DNA of 64,000 bases from Pseudoalteromonas luteoviolacea (GTDB taxonomy: Bacteria; Pseudomonadota; Gammaproteobacteria; Enterobacterales; Alteromonadaceae), in NCBI RefSeq assembly GCF_000814765.1, contig NZ_JWIC01000009.1, positions 124,001 to 188,000 of the forward strand. Direction: 5' to 3'. Below the pieces are notes generated by a model. The model ran no database searches. It was not told the origin of the DNA and worked only from the letters and a program-made list of their open reading frames with translations. This document shows positions 33,257-42,911 of this stretch, one piece after another (position 1 is the first letter of the stretch; each line of letters opens with the position of its first letter). The translations under genes and the position numbers were made by a program.

Positions 33257-35643
33257 TTGCGTTGCTGCGACGGTTTTGAAAGCTGTTGTGCAAGCCTAAA
33301 CACGAGCTGTTCAATGCGGTGATGGAGTGCTTTGGCTTCTTTTGTCTGTGGGTTTTGGTCAGTCAGTAAAATATATCCGGTCTGACTAAATGTGTTTGTA
33401 AAAAGCAATGAAGTGGCCTGTGTACTTTGACTTCGGTGATATGTATTTTGGTTATCCTTATACCAAAAGTAATGGGGATCAGGGCGCTGGTTAGTCTTAG
33501 TGTCTATTGCCGTCTTATTTAGCAATTTGCTGATATCATTGGCTGTTGATATGAGCTGATGTGTTGACTTTGTCCCTGAGTATGTCTTTTTCCAATGGGT
33601 ATCCTCCATTTTAAGTGGCTTGAAAATATATCGGTGAGCTAATTCAGGGAGTGGCGTACGGGTGGCTTGTGTGAATGCATAGCTGGTAAGAGCGATGCCT
33701 AAACGAGAATAAATTGGCGTATCATCGATCAAGCCACCGTAGTGACTTGAGAAGTTGCTTGCATGGTAAAGTGAACCATCTTCGTTTAAATAGGCTGCCA
33801 GCAGTATATCTGGGCTATCATGAAAACCAATGCAGTGTGCTAGGTTGGCAGCTGGTGCGCAGGTCATGTTCGGGTTATCAATAATACCGCTCTGATGTGT
33901 CAGAAGCTGAGTCAGTGTTAAGTGCGCGTTGGAGTGTGAGAGTGCAAAAGGTAACCAATGTGCAATGGGTTCATCAAGCAAGAGATCGCCGTTTTTATTC
34001 GCACTGTGTATCGCGTTTCCAATTAAAATTTCATCTAACCCAGTGACATCAAACAGGCTGTCTGCATTGATCTGCCGTGCAACGTCATTGGAAAACCCTT
34101 GATGATAAATGGATTTACCTTGTGCAAAGACATTGACGGCGATGCTTGGAATATTGCTTTGTGTTTGCAATAACGATATTTGGCGTTCAAAGTCGTCGAT
34201 ATCCATTTTAGGAAAGTGCGCTTTGTTGAGCTTGTTGAGTACAAAGTCATAGGTTTCAAAACGCTGCATTTCTAGATCATATTGACTGAATGCGGGCACA
34301 TGATATTCAGGTATGAAACCTGAGTGTTCGAACATATCGCCTTGTGCGTTGCGATACACTTCATTGGATAGACTCAACTGCCAACCGTTTGGCAAAGTAA
34401 GATGTAAAGCAGCAGAGAGCGCACCTGCGGTTTCCTCACCGACCAGTGTCACATGAGGAAGTTGTGCCATGGCCATCGTGAATACTTCTGCTGCACTGGC
34501 AGTGAGTTGGCTGGTGAGCAAGTATATTGGTTGTGTGTAAGCAGATGACTTGGCTTGCAATTGCTGACGCACAGGCATACCGAGCCCTGCGGTGTTGATG
34601 GCTTGTTTATTAAAAGCCAAAACATTTCTGTTAGCGAAGTAGTTTGCAATAGCCAAAGGGATGGCATCATTGCCGCCGATGTTATGTCGGATATCAATGA
34701 TCATGGCTTCAGTTTCTTTGAGATCAGCCATGACGGTGTCCATCATAGTACGTGCACTGTTGAGATGTTGTATTTCAGTTGCGTCTTCTTTTGTGGCAAA
34801 GGCGGTAAAGTTATTCAGGACCAACACCCCGACATTACTTGCTGTTTTCCCCCACATTGCAGTGGCATTATCACTGTGCTCAGGTCGTGTTTTGACGCTC
34901 TCTGTGACAAGGTATTGCTGACTGATGCGCTGTGACTTGATTTGGTAGTCTTTAAAAAGCCTATTTAGGTCATGGGGGTTACCTTGTATTCGCAGTAACG
35001 CCGCATCTTGTTTTATGGCAGTGAAAATGGGCGCAGGCTTATGCGCAAAAAAGTGCTGATTGGGAGAGGATAGAGTAACATGCATATCGTGTAGCGGCGC
35101 TATCATCTCTGAAAGGAGGTGAAACAGTGCTTCATCAGACATGGTATCTTTTACTTGTCCACGGTATTGCTGATATTGCGCTTGCCAATCCAAGTCTTTG
35201 AGGGAGAAAAAAGCATAATAGTCGTTGAAGGCATGCCAAAAATAGTCAAATACCTGACTGGGGGGCACGGTACTTGATACCGTTATTGGCGACTCACACT
35301 GTGCTGGTAGTCTATCAAGCTGTGTATAGTGATGCGGGAAAACTGCCCCATGGTGTTGTATGCGTAACCGGTTTGGTTTGAGCATGGTAATGGACGACAA
35401 TGTTTTCTTTGCTGCATGGTGAGTTTGAGTTGATATTTCAATGCACCCATAGCTGTTGTATTGGTAACTGAGTACGCGATTCATGGTTATTTGCAGCGCA
35501 GCCCCGTAACCGGGTTTGTGCCACAGGCCTGCCGAATGTTGTAAGTCAGAACGGTGATCTTGATTGTCCTGACAGCCAACTAATAACAAGCTTGCTGCGA
35601 TTAAGCAGGAGGTGCATTTCAAAGCCAGCGTCATAATAAACAA
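33253..35643 (-). CDS. Lipoprotein: S41 peptidase fused to degenerate beta-lactamase-like domain
   Basis: A 796-aa protein. The N-terminus ends in a lipobox (LLVGC, Cys24). Residues about 130-450 form an S41 (C-terminal-processing/tricorn-like) peptidase with IDIRHNIGGND and nucleophile Ser383 in LTASAAEVF. Residues about 482-780 follow the serine beta-lactamase/penicillin-binding-like fold: HWLPFALSHSNAHLTLTQLLTHQSGI is clear. But the Ser-x-x-Lys site reads Gly535-x-x-Glu538 (TGLDE), and YxN reads YSR. The second domain is therefore unlikely to be catalytic; it may bind peptidoglycan or a peptide ligand. The start could be ATG 35643 or three codons later. It is monocistronic. Confidence 0.78.
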   Translation of the reverse strand: MFIMTLALKCTSCLIAASLLLVGCQDNQDHRSDLQHSAGLWHKPGYGAALQITMNRVLSYQYNSYGCIEISTQTHHAAKKTLSSITMLKPNRLRIQHHGAVFPHHYTQLDRLPAQCESPITVSSTVPPSQVFDYFWHAFNDYYAFFSLKDLDWQAQYQQYRGQVKDTMSDEALFHLLSEMIAPLHDMHVTLSSPNQHFFAHKPAPIFTAIKQDAALLRIQGNPHDLNRLFKDYQIKSQRISQQYLVTESVKTRPEHSDNATAMWGKTASNVGVLVLNNFTAFATKEDATEIQHLNSARTMMDTVMADLKETEAMIIDIRHNIGGNDAIPLAIANYFANRNVLAFNKQAINTAGLGMPVRQQLQAKSSAYTQPIYLLTSQLTASAAEVFTMAMAQLPHVTLVGEETAGALSAALHLTLPNGWQLSLSNEVYRNAQGDMFEHSGFIPEYHVPAFSQYDLEMQRFETYDFVLNKLNKAHFPKMDIDDFERQISLLQTQSNIPSIAVNVFAQGKSIYHQGFSNDVARQINADSLFDVTGLDEILIGNAIHSANKNGDLLLDEPIAHWLPFALSHSNAHLTLTQLLTHQSGIIDNPNMTCAPAANLAHCIGFHDSPDILLAAYLNEDGSLYHASNFSSHYGGLIDDTPIYSRLGIALTSYAFTQATRTPLPELAHRYIFKPLKMEDTHWKKTYSGTKSTHQLISTANDISKLLNKTAIDTKTNQRPDPHYFWYKDNQNTYHRSQSTQATSLLFTNTFSQTGYILLTDQNPQTKEAKALHHRIEQLVFRLAQQLSKPSQQRN

Positions 35644-35819
35644 TCCTTGTGGTTTAGTGTGAAAAAGCTGGCAATGAGTCTACAGGCCACATTGAGCCAG
35701 TGCTGTAAGCTAGTTAACCAAAAGCGTCAGCAAATGTGCACGTTGTGCTACATTTTTAAACAGTTCAATACCGTCATTATGGTTAGGCTAACAAAGATGA
35801 CTGATCTAAGGAGATAGAC

Positions 35820-36311
35820 ATGCGTTTTGAAAGTTTAGCCGCGAAATATTTTTCTATGAGTGAGGATGTGTGGCAACGACATGCGAACCCTTGGAGTGTA
35901 TGGACGCGTTATACGTGTTTACCGCTGTTGATTGCGTGTATTTGGTGGCGTGATATCTTCGGAGTATGGTTCTGGCCTGTGCTAGTTGCATTAATTGTCT
36001 GGATTTGCATAAACCCTAGGTGCTTTAAAAAGCCCGCTCAAACAGATAGCTGGGCGTCGAAAAGCGTGCTTGGGGAGCGTATCTTAATTTACCAACGTGA
36101 GCGAGTAGCTGTGCATCACTTTAAAACATTAGATGTGATATCAGCACTTTTGTGTGTATTTACAGCGATGTGTGTTGCTGGATTATTTTTTCATGAGGCG
36201 ATCAGTACGTGCTGTGGTGCAATTGGTGTGATCCTAGCAAAAACATGGTTTTTGGACCGCATGGTCTGGATTTACCAGGAGGCTTCCCGCCAGCAGGATG
36301 CCAATCAGTGA
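35820..36311 (+). CDS. Membrane protein, DUF6653-like
   Basis: A 163-aa protein with two pairs of hydrophobic segments (about 32-68 and 104-150), so an integral inner-membrane protein. The conserved-looking start is SEDVWQRHANPWSVWTRY, which I associate with the DUF6653 family, with moderate certainty. KTWFLDRMVWIYQ is near the end. ATG 35820 follows AAGGAG with good spacing. Function unknown and no operon partner. Confidence 0.6.
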   Translation: MRFESLAAKYFSMSEDVWQRHANPWSVWTRYTCLPLLIACIWWRDIFGVWFWPVLVALIVWICINPRCFKKPAQTDSWASKSVLGERILIYQRERVAVHHFKTLDVISALLCVFTAMCVAGLFFHEAISTCCGAIGVILAKTWFLDRMVWIYQEASRQQDANQ

Positions 36312-36484
36312 CAGTCGCACACGCGCTAGACCCTTTGGACGCACCTCGATGATGTTGCATCATATTCCGCTCGCTAATTAAACAGTCTTGCTGGTTTCGT
36401 TTTCATCTCTCCTCTACATCTGTCATGAGTCTGGGTGGTGGCAAGGCGTTCTTTGATGGATCGCAGCATAGTGGTGTATTTATT

Positions 36485-36520
36485 ATATTAGTTATTACTA
36501 ATATTAGATATTTCTAATAT
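36485..36520 (+). promoter_or_regulatory. Two overlapping palindromes (probable ArsR-family operator)
   Basis: ATATTAG-N6-CTAATAT occurs twice, at 36485-36504 and 36501-36520, offset by 16 bp and sharing 4 bp. It lies 33 bp before the repressor start, where an autoregulated operator would be expected. Confidence 0.7.
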
Positions 36521-36552
36521 ATGTGGCTATACTGCCATCAAATGAAGGTGAA

Positions 36553-36882
36553 ATGGATATAACATTGAAAGCACAAGACATGGCGCAAAGCGCTGAACAT
36601 GCAGAAGCGTTACTTAAACTGATGGCGAATAAAAACCGTTTGATGATCTTATGCAGTTTGTTGCAGCAAGAGATGAGTGTCAGCGAGCTTAATGCGCAGG
36701 TCCCATTGGCTCAGTCAGCATTGTCGCAGCACCTGGCTGGGCTTCGCAAAGCCGATGTGGTGGCAACGCGTCGTGATGGACAAACAATTTATTACCGCAT
36801 CGTGGATGATAAAGTCATCGCCATTTTAGCACAGCTATATCAACTATTTTGTCAGCCGCAAATAGATGAGGGATCCAACTGA
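36553..36882 (+). CDS. ArsR/SmtB-family repressor, SqrR/BigR-like thiol sensor
   Basis: A 109-aa winged-helix repressor. The recognition region is VPLAQSALSQHLAGLRKADVV. Cys34 (MILCSLL) and Cys100 (LFCQP) are 66 residues apart; in the SqrR/BigR persulfide sensors the two reactive cysteines (41/107 in SqrR) are also 66 apart, and in the same local contexts. No metal-site ELCVCDL motif of ArsR is seen. So it probably senses reactive sulfur species or oxidants through a disulfide or tetrasulfide bridge. ATG 36553 is chosen because the upstream in-frame ATG (36523) lies directly beside the operator. Stop and next start overlap as TGATG. Confidence 0.85.
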   Translation: MDITLKAQDMAQSAEHAEALLKLMANKNRLMILCSLLQQEMSVSELNAQVPLAQSALSQHLAGLRKADVVATRRDGQTIYYRIVDDKVIAILAQLYQLFCQPQIDEGSN

Positions 36883-39800
36883 TGTTTGCTCGCGTCATGA
36901 CGCAGTTACTGCATAGTCGTATCCCTTTATTCATCTTACTAGTTAGTATGATTTTAGGTGGATTGGCTCTGCATCAGACTGCGCGAGAAGAAGAGCCGCA
37001 AATTGTTGTGCCAATTTTGGATATCCATGTCGAGGTGCCTAATGTCGCGGCATCTGAAGTAGCGCGATTGGTGACCGAACCACTAGAGAAAATACTCAGG
37101 CAAATCCCAGGTGTTGAACATGTATATTCGACCAGTCTATCTGGCAGTGTTTCAGTGACATTGCGTTTTGAGGTCGGTGAAGATCGTGAGCGCGCCATTC
37201 TCAATACCTACACCAAGTTATATGCCAATGAAGACCGGATGCCGAGTGTGGTTCAGCGCTGGCAAATCAAGCCGGTAGAAGTGGATGATGTCGCGATTCT
37301 TATGTTGGGTGTATACAGTGAAGATCCTGCTCAATATAGTGATTTTGAGCTGACACGGATTGCGCAAGAAGTTTCGACGCAGTTACAAACAATCAAGGAT
37401 GCCAGCGAAGTGACCGTACTTTCTGGTCGAACGCGACAAATTCAGGTTGAGCTCAATGCCAGTGCATTGGCCGCGCATCACACTACGCCGTTGGACGTAC
37501 TAAAAGCAATTGAGTATGCCAACCAACTTGAAAACGTAGGAGATTTTATTGTTGGCAATCAGCAATGGCAGCTGCAAGCCGGCGATGTGTTGCGCACCAC
37601 CGAGCAATTAAGCCAATTGGTCGTCAATGTCGTCAATGGTAGACAAATTTATCTTGCTGATATCGCTGTCTTGCGAGATGGACCCAGTGAACCACGTAAT
37701 TATCAATGGATAACGCGTGATGACCAACAGCGTAATTTACCCATGGTGACCTTGAGTGTGGCCAAGCAAAGAGGCAGCAATGCGGTGATGGTTGCCGAGC
37801 AGAGTCTGGCGATGATGCAACGGCTTGAATCTGAATTATTCCCGGCAGGTGTACGGTATCAGGTATTACGTAATTATGGCCAAACGGCAGATGAGAAGGT
37901 AAACAGCCTGACAGCCAGTTTAGCCTTTGCCATTGTCACCGTTGTGGTTTTTATTGGGCTCTTTTTAGGGTGGAGGCAGGCGCTGATAATAGGCTTGGCT
38001 ATCCCTGTTTGTTATGGGATCACGCTCAGTTTAGGGTACGTATTTGGGTATACCATTAATCGTGTCACTCTTTTTGCTTTGATCCTCGCGTTAGGGTTAC
38101 TGGTTGATGACCCTATCACTGGCGTCGATAATATCACGCGTTTCTTGCGTCGTAAGCAAAGCGGCGCCAATCAATCAAACCGTACCAATACCATTGTGGC
38201 TGCGATGCTCGAAGTGAAGATACCACTATTAACATCGACACTCACTATCATTGTGGCATTTATCCCGCTGGCATTTATTACTGGCATGATGGGACCTTAT
38301 ATGGCACCCATGGCGTTTAATATTCCTGTTGCAGTGATTGCATCGACTTTGGTTGCCCTGTTTGTTACTCCTTGGTTGGGCAACAAATTACTCAGTGGTC
38401 AAACAAATACGCAGTCACAACACAGTAATCAGTGGTATAGAAGGGCACTTCGCGGACTGTTAAGCAAACCGACTCGAGTAAGGTGGTTGCTTTGGTCAGT
38501 GCTGGGTTTGTTCATTGTCAGCGCGAGCCTACCCTTGTTGCGTGCGGTACCACTCAAATTATTGCCGTTTGACAATAAAAACGAAGTGCAAGTATTGATT
38601 GATATGCCACGTGGTAGCAGTTTAGAGGCGACGGCAGCAATGACGCAGCGTGTGCAAGACATTGTCTGGCAATTACAAGAGGTCACTACAATAGCGGCGT
38701 ATGTTGGACAGCCATCTAGTGTCGATTTTAATGGCATGGTGCGAGGGTATTATCAGCGTCATGGTAGCCATCTGTCAGAGCTGAGAGTGTTGTTAGTCGA
38801 CAAACAGATGCGAGAGCATCAGTCTCATGCGGTGGTACTGAGAATGCGGAGATTACTGGCACCACTGATCCAAAACGGTATTCGAATCAAAGTGGTCGAG
38901 GTGCCGCCAGGTCCTCCTGTGATGTCGACGCTGGTGGCTGAAGTGTACGCCACTGACGTATTTACACACAGAGCAACGCACATCAAAGCGGCTTATGCGC
39001 TTAAAGATAGGCTTGAGCGAGAAGCTCATGTGACTGAGGTCGATATGTCTTTGGTGCCCCCTGAAACGCGGCAGCGTTTTGTATTAGATAAACGCAAAGC
39101 CGCGCTTTCAGGGATCGTTACGCAGGATGTGAATCAGACCTTAAAAATTGCCAGTGGAGGTTTGGTTGCTGGAGTATTACAAGTACCCCATGAAGTCACT
39201 CCGCTCGCCATCGAGTTACAACTACCTTTTGTCGATCGAAATCAGTGGCCAGTCCTGAATGGACTCCAGCTGAGAGGCACAGATGCGTTAGCAAAAATGA
39301 CCACGGGACAGGCGCTTGAAAGTGCTACGTCACCCTTGGTGCCTTTGGGTGAGCTTGGGCAATGGCAGTCAGGTGTGATTGAACAGCCTATTTATCGCAA
39401 AGATCTGAAAGAGGTGATTTATGTGACGGCCGAGCTCAATGGTAGAACCCCCGCAGCAGTGATCGCAGATATCGTCAATGATGAAGGCAAAACGTCGCAG
39501 CAAACTCAGTTGCCTTGGCAATCTCGGACATTTTTAACCAATGGGGCTGGACTTGGGTGGCAGTTGCCGGCTGGGACAGAATATCGTTTCACTGGAGAAG
39601 GGGAGTGGCGTATTACTGTCGATGTATTTCGCGATATGGGGATCGGCTTTGCCTTCGCGCTAACGGCGATTTTTATTATTTTACGATGGCAAACGTCATC
39701 GACTGCGCTTGCGGGGATCATTATGTCGGCCATTCCATTAACCATGATAGGGATCATGCCGGGTTTTTGGTTGTTAAATCAATTTGGCGAACGCACTATT

Positions 39801-40175
39801 GCGGGGGCACCTGAGCCGATATTATTTACTGCCACAGCCATGATAGGCATGATAGCTTTGGCGGGGATTGTGGTGCGCAATAGCCTTATTTTAGTTGAGT
39901 TTGTTAATCAGCAACGCGCACATGGGGTTGCGATAAAAGAAGCGTTATATCAAGCCGGTGAAGTACGTATGCGCCCTGTATTACTCGCTGCTGGCACGAC
40001 CATGCTAGGTAACTTAGTGATCATATTAGATCCCGTATTTAGTGGTCTGGCACTGGCGATAATTTTTGGCACTTTGGCCTCAACGGTACTGTCCTTGTTT
40101 ATCGTGCCAGTGGTGTATTTTTTGGTATTTAAAGAAACTGAGCAAAAGGGGGCTGGCAATGCGCTTAGCAATTAA
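36882..40175 (+). CDS. RND efflux transporter, inner-membrane pump
   Basis: A 1097-aa AcrB/HAE1-type pump: N-terminal span, first periplasmic domain to about 340, transmembrane block about 345-530 (SLAFAIVTVVVFIGLF, ALILALGLLVDDPITGVDNITRFLRR), second periplasmic loop, second block about 920-1090 (FRDMGIGFAFALTAIFIIL). The proton-relay Asp pair is in GLLVDDPI. It begins at the A of the repressor's stop codon, so it is translationally coupled. The pump gene precedes its adaptor, the reverse of acrAB. No outer-membrane channel gene is in the operon, so it likely uses a TolC elsewhere. Confidence 0.9.
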   Translation: MFARVMTQLLHSRIPLFILLVSMILGGLALHQTAREEEPQIVVPILDIHVEVPNVAASEVARLVTEPLEKILRQIPGVEHVYSTSLSGSVSVTLRFEVGEDRERAILNTYTKLYANEDRMPSVVQRWQIKPVEVDDVAILMLGVYSEDPAQYSDFELTRIAQEVSTQLQTIKDASEVTVLSGRTRQIQVELNASALAAHHTTPLDVLKAIEYANQLENVGDFIVGNQQWQLQAGDVLRTTEQLSQLVVNVVNGRQIYLADIAVLRDGPSEPRNYQWITRDDQQRNLPMVTLSVAKQRGSNAVMVAEQSLAMMQRLESELFPAGVRYQVLRNYGQTADEKVNSLTASLAFAIVTVVVFIGLFLGWRQALIIGLAIPVCYGITLSLGYVFGYTINRVTLFALILALGLLVDDPITGVDNITRFLRRKQSGANQSNRTNTIVAAMLEVKIPLLTSTLTIIVAFIPLAFITGMMGPYMAPMAFNIPVAVIASTLVALFVTPWLGNKLLSGQTNTQSQHSNQWYRRALRGLLSKPTRVRWLLWSVLGLFIVSASLPLLRAVPLKLLPFDNKNEVQVLIDMPRGSSLEATAAMTQRVQDIVWQLQEVTTIAAYVGQPSSVDFNGMVRGYYQRHGSHLSELRVLLVDKQMREHQSHAVVLRMRRLLAPLIQNGIRIKVVEVPPGPPVMSTLVAEVYATDVFTHRATHIKAAYALKDRLEREAHVTEVDMSLVPPETRQRFVLDKRKAALSGIVTQDVNQTLKIASGGLVAGVLQVPHEVTPLAIELQLPFVDRNQWPVLNGLQLRGTDALAKMTTGQALESATSPLVPLGELGQWQSGVIEQPIYRKDLKEVIYVTAELNGRTPAAVIADIVNDEGKTSQQTQLPWQSRTFLTNGAGLGWQLPAGTEYRFTGEGEWRITVDVFRDMGIGFAFALTAIFIILRWQTSSTALAGIIMSAIPLTMIGIMPGFWLLNQFGERTIAGAPEPILFTATAMIGMIALAGIVVRNSLILVEFVNQQRAHGVAIKEALYQAGEVRMRPVLLAAGTTMLGNLVIILDPVFSGLALAIIFGTLASTVLSLFIVPVVYFLVFKETEQKGAGNALSN

Positions 40176-41211
40176 ACATTGGCAAGCGGTGGGGGCTTTC
40201 GCTGCGCTGGGTATTTTACTGGGGGCGTTTTCTGGCGCGTTCAATAGACAGCTTGAGCCACAATTACGGAGTAAACCTGCTGAATATCGCGGTGAACATT
40301 ACCTTGTCACCCAGCGAGATGTGTTACCTGAGGATTTTGTCAGTGCCAGTTTAGTCGCCCGAGAGAATACACAAGTATCTAGTCGTGTGTTAGCACAGTT
40401 GCATACGCTTGAGGTGCGTGCAGGTCAATTGGTTAACAAGGGCCAATTATTGGCGACTTTGGAAGATACGCAGTTGCGTGCTTCCATGGAAGAAACGCGT
40501 GCACAAAATCAAGCCAATGAAGCGTTGTTATTACAAGCGAAAAAACAGTTGGCACGCAATGAAGCATTATTTTCGAAAGGGCTGGTTGCCAGCAATCAAG
40601 TGGATGAATGGCAAAGTAAAGTGGACGAACTCAGTGCACGCCGTATGGCGTTGGCAGAGCAATTGAGTGGTGCACAAGCTGCTTTAAGTTACACTCGATT
40701 ACATGCGCCTTTGTCCGGTGTCGTGGTAGAGCGACTGCAAGAACCTGGAAGTATGCTCAGTCCAGGAGTACCAATCTTAGAGATTTTTAATCCAGCGAGC
40801 TTACAAGTCAGTGGCGCAGTGCGCTCTAGCTTGGCTGGTGAACTCAAAGTGGGTGATGAGCTGCAGATTGAGTTAGGTGCGTTGAATAAAACGGTGGTGG
40901 GTGAAATCAGTGAAATAGTACCCGTCGCAGATAGCTTGGCCAGACAGTTTCAAATCAAGTTAGATATAACACCGCCAAATGGGGCTAAACCGGGTATGTA
41001 TGCCCAAATAAGGTTGCCGTCAACGCCTATTCAAAAGGTGGTCATTCCGCAGCATTATGTTCAGCGCATTGGGCAGCTAACCATGGTGCTGGTTATCGAG
41101 CAAGGTATAAAGCAGCGGCGACTTATTCGTTTGGGTCATCAAGTGGGTGATGATGTCGTTGTGATCTCTGGGCTGGTTGAAGGTGAGATGCTGGCATTGA
41201 CCAGCATCTAA
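40159..41211 (+). CDS. RND efflux periplasmic adaptor (membrane fusion protein)
   Basis: A 350-aa adaptor. N-terminal membrane anchor (about 8-26), lipoyl halves ENTQVSSRVLAQLHTLEVRAG and LHAPLSGVVVERLQEPGSML with a helical hairpin between, then the beta-barrel and membrane-proximal domains (GTLPS-like RLPSTPIQKVVIPQHYVQ). The start ATG 40159 lies 17 bp inside the end of the pump gene, so the two are tightly coupled. It links the pump to an outer-membrane channel. Confidence 0.88.
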   Translation: MRLAIKHWQAVGAFAALGILLGAFSGAFNRQLEPQLRSKPAEYRGEHYLVTQRDVLPEDFVSASLVARENTQVSSRVLAQLHTLEVRAGQLVNKGQLLATLEDTQLRASMEETRAQNQANEALLLQAKKQLARNEALFSKGLVASNQVDEWQSKVDELSARRMALAEQLSGAQAALSYTRLHAPLSGVVVERLQEPGSMLSPGVPILEIFNPASLQVSGAVRSSLAGELKVGDELQIELGALNKTVVGEISEIVPVADSLARQFQIKLDITPPNGAKPGMYAQIRLPSTPIQKVVIPQHYVQRIGQLTMVLVIEQGIKQRRLIRLGHQVGDDVVVISGLVEGEMLALTSI

Positions 41212-41221
41212 TTCATCATGA

Positions 41222-41899
41222 TTAGATAAACGAAGCGATCTCATCTAATGATTTTTTAACAAGTGCATGCTCAGGTACCGTCGCATCTTCAGCAGGGTAG
41301 CCTGCGATTAGCAGCATATATGGGCGCTCATTGTCTTTATCACGTTGACAGATCTCCGTCAAAAAGCTCATCGGCTTAGGTGTATGTGTTAATGTGGCTA
41401 AGCCTGCATTGTGTAGCGATTGGATCAAAAAGCCAGTCGCGATACCGACTGATTCATGCACGTAATAATTGGTGTTTTTATCTTCTGCATGGATCCCACC
41501 TTTCTTTTGGGTAAAAATCGCAATTAGCCAAGGCGCATGTTCCAAATACGGTTTTTGCGCATCTGTACCCAGAGGTTTCAACGCGTCTAGCCACTCGTCA
41601 CCTGCTCGACCTTCATAAAATGAACGCTCAAGTTGTTCGGCCGCTTCCCTGATTTGTTTTTTTACGTCACTGCTGTGGATCGCCACAAAATGCCATGGCT
41701 GGTGGTTTGCCCCACTTGGTGCCAGCCCAGCGGTTTTAATACAGGTTTCGATAACCTCTTTTGGTACCGGACGGTCACTAAAACTACGAATAGTATGCCT
41801 ACGTTGCATAAGTGAGAAGTTTTCATCGGCGCGCTGCTGCATTTCCTGCGGCGAATATTCTACAAAGTCGGTGAGTGGGATATTGTCATGGGCTTTCAT
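41222..41899 (-). CDS. Flavin nitroreductase-fold enzyme, iodotyrosine-deiodinase-like
   Basis: A 225-aa FMN protein of the nitroreductase superfamily. RRHTIRSFSDRPVP and APSGANHQPWHFVAI bind FMN. The active-site lid contains Glu91, Tyr95 and Lys116 in EQLERSFYEGRAGDEWLDAL and GTDAQKPYLE; the spacings (4 and 21) equal those of the substrate-zwitterion triad in human iodotyrosine deiodinase (157, 161, 182). So it probably reductively dehalogenates halotyrosines rather than nitroaromatics. It is convergent with the RND adaptor gene and monocistronic. Confidence 0.85.
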   Translation of the reverse strand: MKAHDNIPLTDFVEYSPQEMQQRADENFSLMQRRHTIRSFSDRPVPKEVIETCIKTAGLAPSGANHQPWHFVAIHSSDVKKQIREAAEQLERSFYEGRAGDEWLDALKPLGTDAQKPYLEHAPWLIAIFTQKKGGIHAEDKNTNYYVHESVGIATGFLIQSLHNAGLATLTHTPKPMSFLTEICQRDKDNERPYMLLIAGYPAEDATVPEHALVKKSLDEIASFI

Positions 41900-42143
41900 G
41901 GATGTGATTCCTAGTTACTTGCTGTGTGGTTTTTATAACTTGTGATTATAAAGGTTTCAACTTATTGCGTATTTTGATTAACATAAAGTTTCCATAACAG
42001 TGGCAAAATAAGTTTACTCTGGCGTGCAGTGAAGTGACCAAAATCATATTTATGTATATTGATTATAAGAATAATTTGCTCAATGTTTGTCTGCGAGTTA
42101 GATACAATTCTGGGCGAAATAACGGAGTGTAAAGGAGAAAGTA

Positions 42144-42818
42144 ATGTATCAGCATAAATGGGTATCAGGAGAGGCGATACCACTTCCGGTCGGTAAAGCC
42201 GTGTGTATTGGCCGTAATTATGTGGCCCATGCGCAAGAATTAAATAACCCCATACCTGAGTCACCTTTATTATTTATCAAGCCATCCAGTGCATTTTGTG
42301 ATTTTTCGCCAGTATTTATGATTAATGAACAGCTCGGTGAACACCACTATGAAGCGGAGCTCGTGTTGCTGGTGGGTGAAACCATTACTGCGCAAACAGA
42401 GGAGCCGCTATCGTCTATTTCAGGTGTTGGTGTTGGCCTCGATCTGACTTTACGTCATTTACAAACTCAACTTAAAGCGCAAGGGCATCCTTGGGAGCGT
42501 GCAAAAGCGTTTGACGGCAGCGCCTGCCTGTCAGCATTTATCGCTACGGAGGGGGTAGAGTTGTCACACGCTTTAGAGTTTAAGTTTTGGCAAAATGACC
42601 AGCTTAGGCAACATGGTGAAACCGATATGATGATTTTTAAACTAGGCCACTTACTCAAAGAGATCGCACAGTACTTTACCTTGCAGCCGGGTGACATCGT
42701 GATGACAGGGACGCCACAGGGCGTGGGCAAATTGAGTATAGGTGATACGCTTGCACTACAACTGGGTGATTGCGAGAAAGTACAGTCTCAGGTTCAATCG
42801 AGACCTCAGCAGCTTTAA
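42144..42818 (+). CDS. Fumarylacetoacetate hydrolase (FAH) family protein
   Basis: A 224-aa single-domain FAH-fold enzyme. KAVCIGRNYVAHAQELNNPIPESPLLFIKP is the standard opening; EAELVLLVGE carries the metal-binding glutamates, and GVGLDLTLRHLQTQLK the Asp; GDIVMTGTPQGVGKL is the family C-terminal motif. Members hydrolyse acylpyruvates or decarboxylate oxaloacetate. ATG 42144 follows AAGGAGAAAG. The next gene is purT, 93 bp away. Precise substrate unknown. Confidence 0.88.
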   Translation: MYQHKWVSGEAIPLPVGKAVCIGRNYVAHAQELNNPIPESPLLFIKPSSAFCDFSPVFMINEQLGEHHYEAELVLLVGETITAQTEEPLSSISGVGVGLDLTLRHLQTQLKAQGHPWERAKAFDGSACLSAFIATEGVELSHALEFKFWQNDQLRQHGETDMMIFKLGHLLKEIAQYFTLQPGDIVMTGTPQGVGKLSIGDTLALQLGDCEKVQSQVQSRPQQL

Positions 42819-42911
42819 ACTGCAGATTGAACCGCTAGATAATTTGACTGGACTCACTGCACTCACTGGGCTTAGGCTATTGGGGTGAATCTACGTTTAT
42901 CAGGAAAAATT

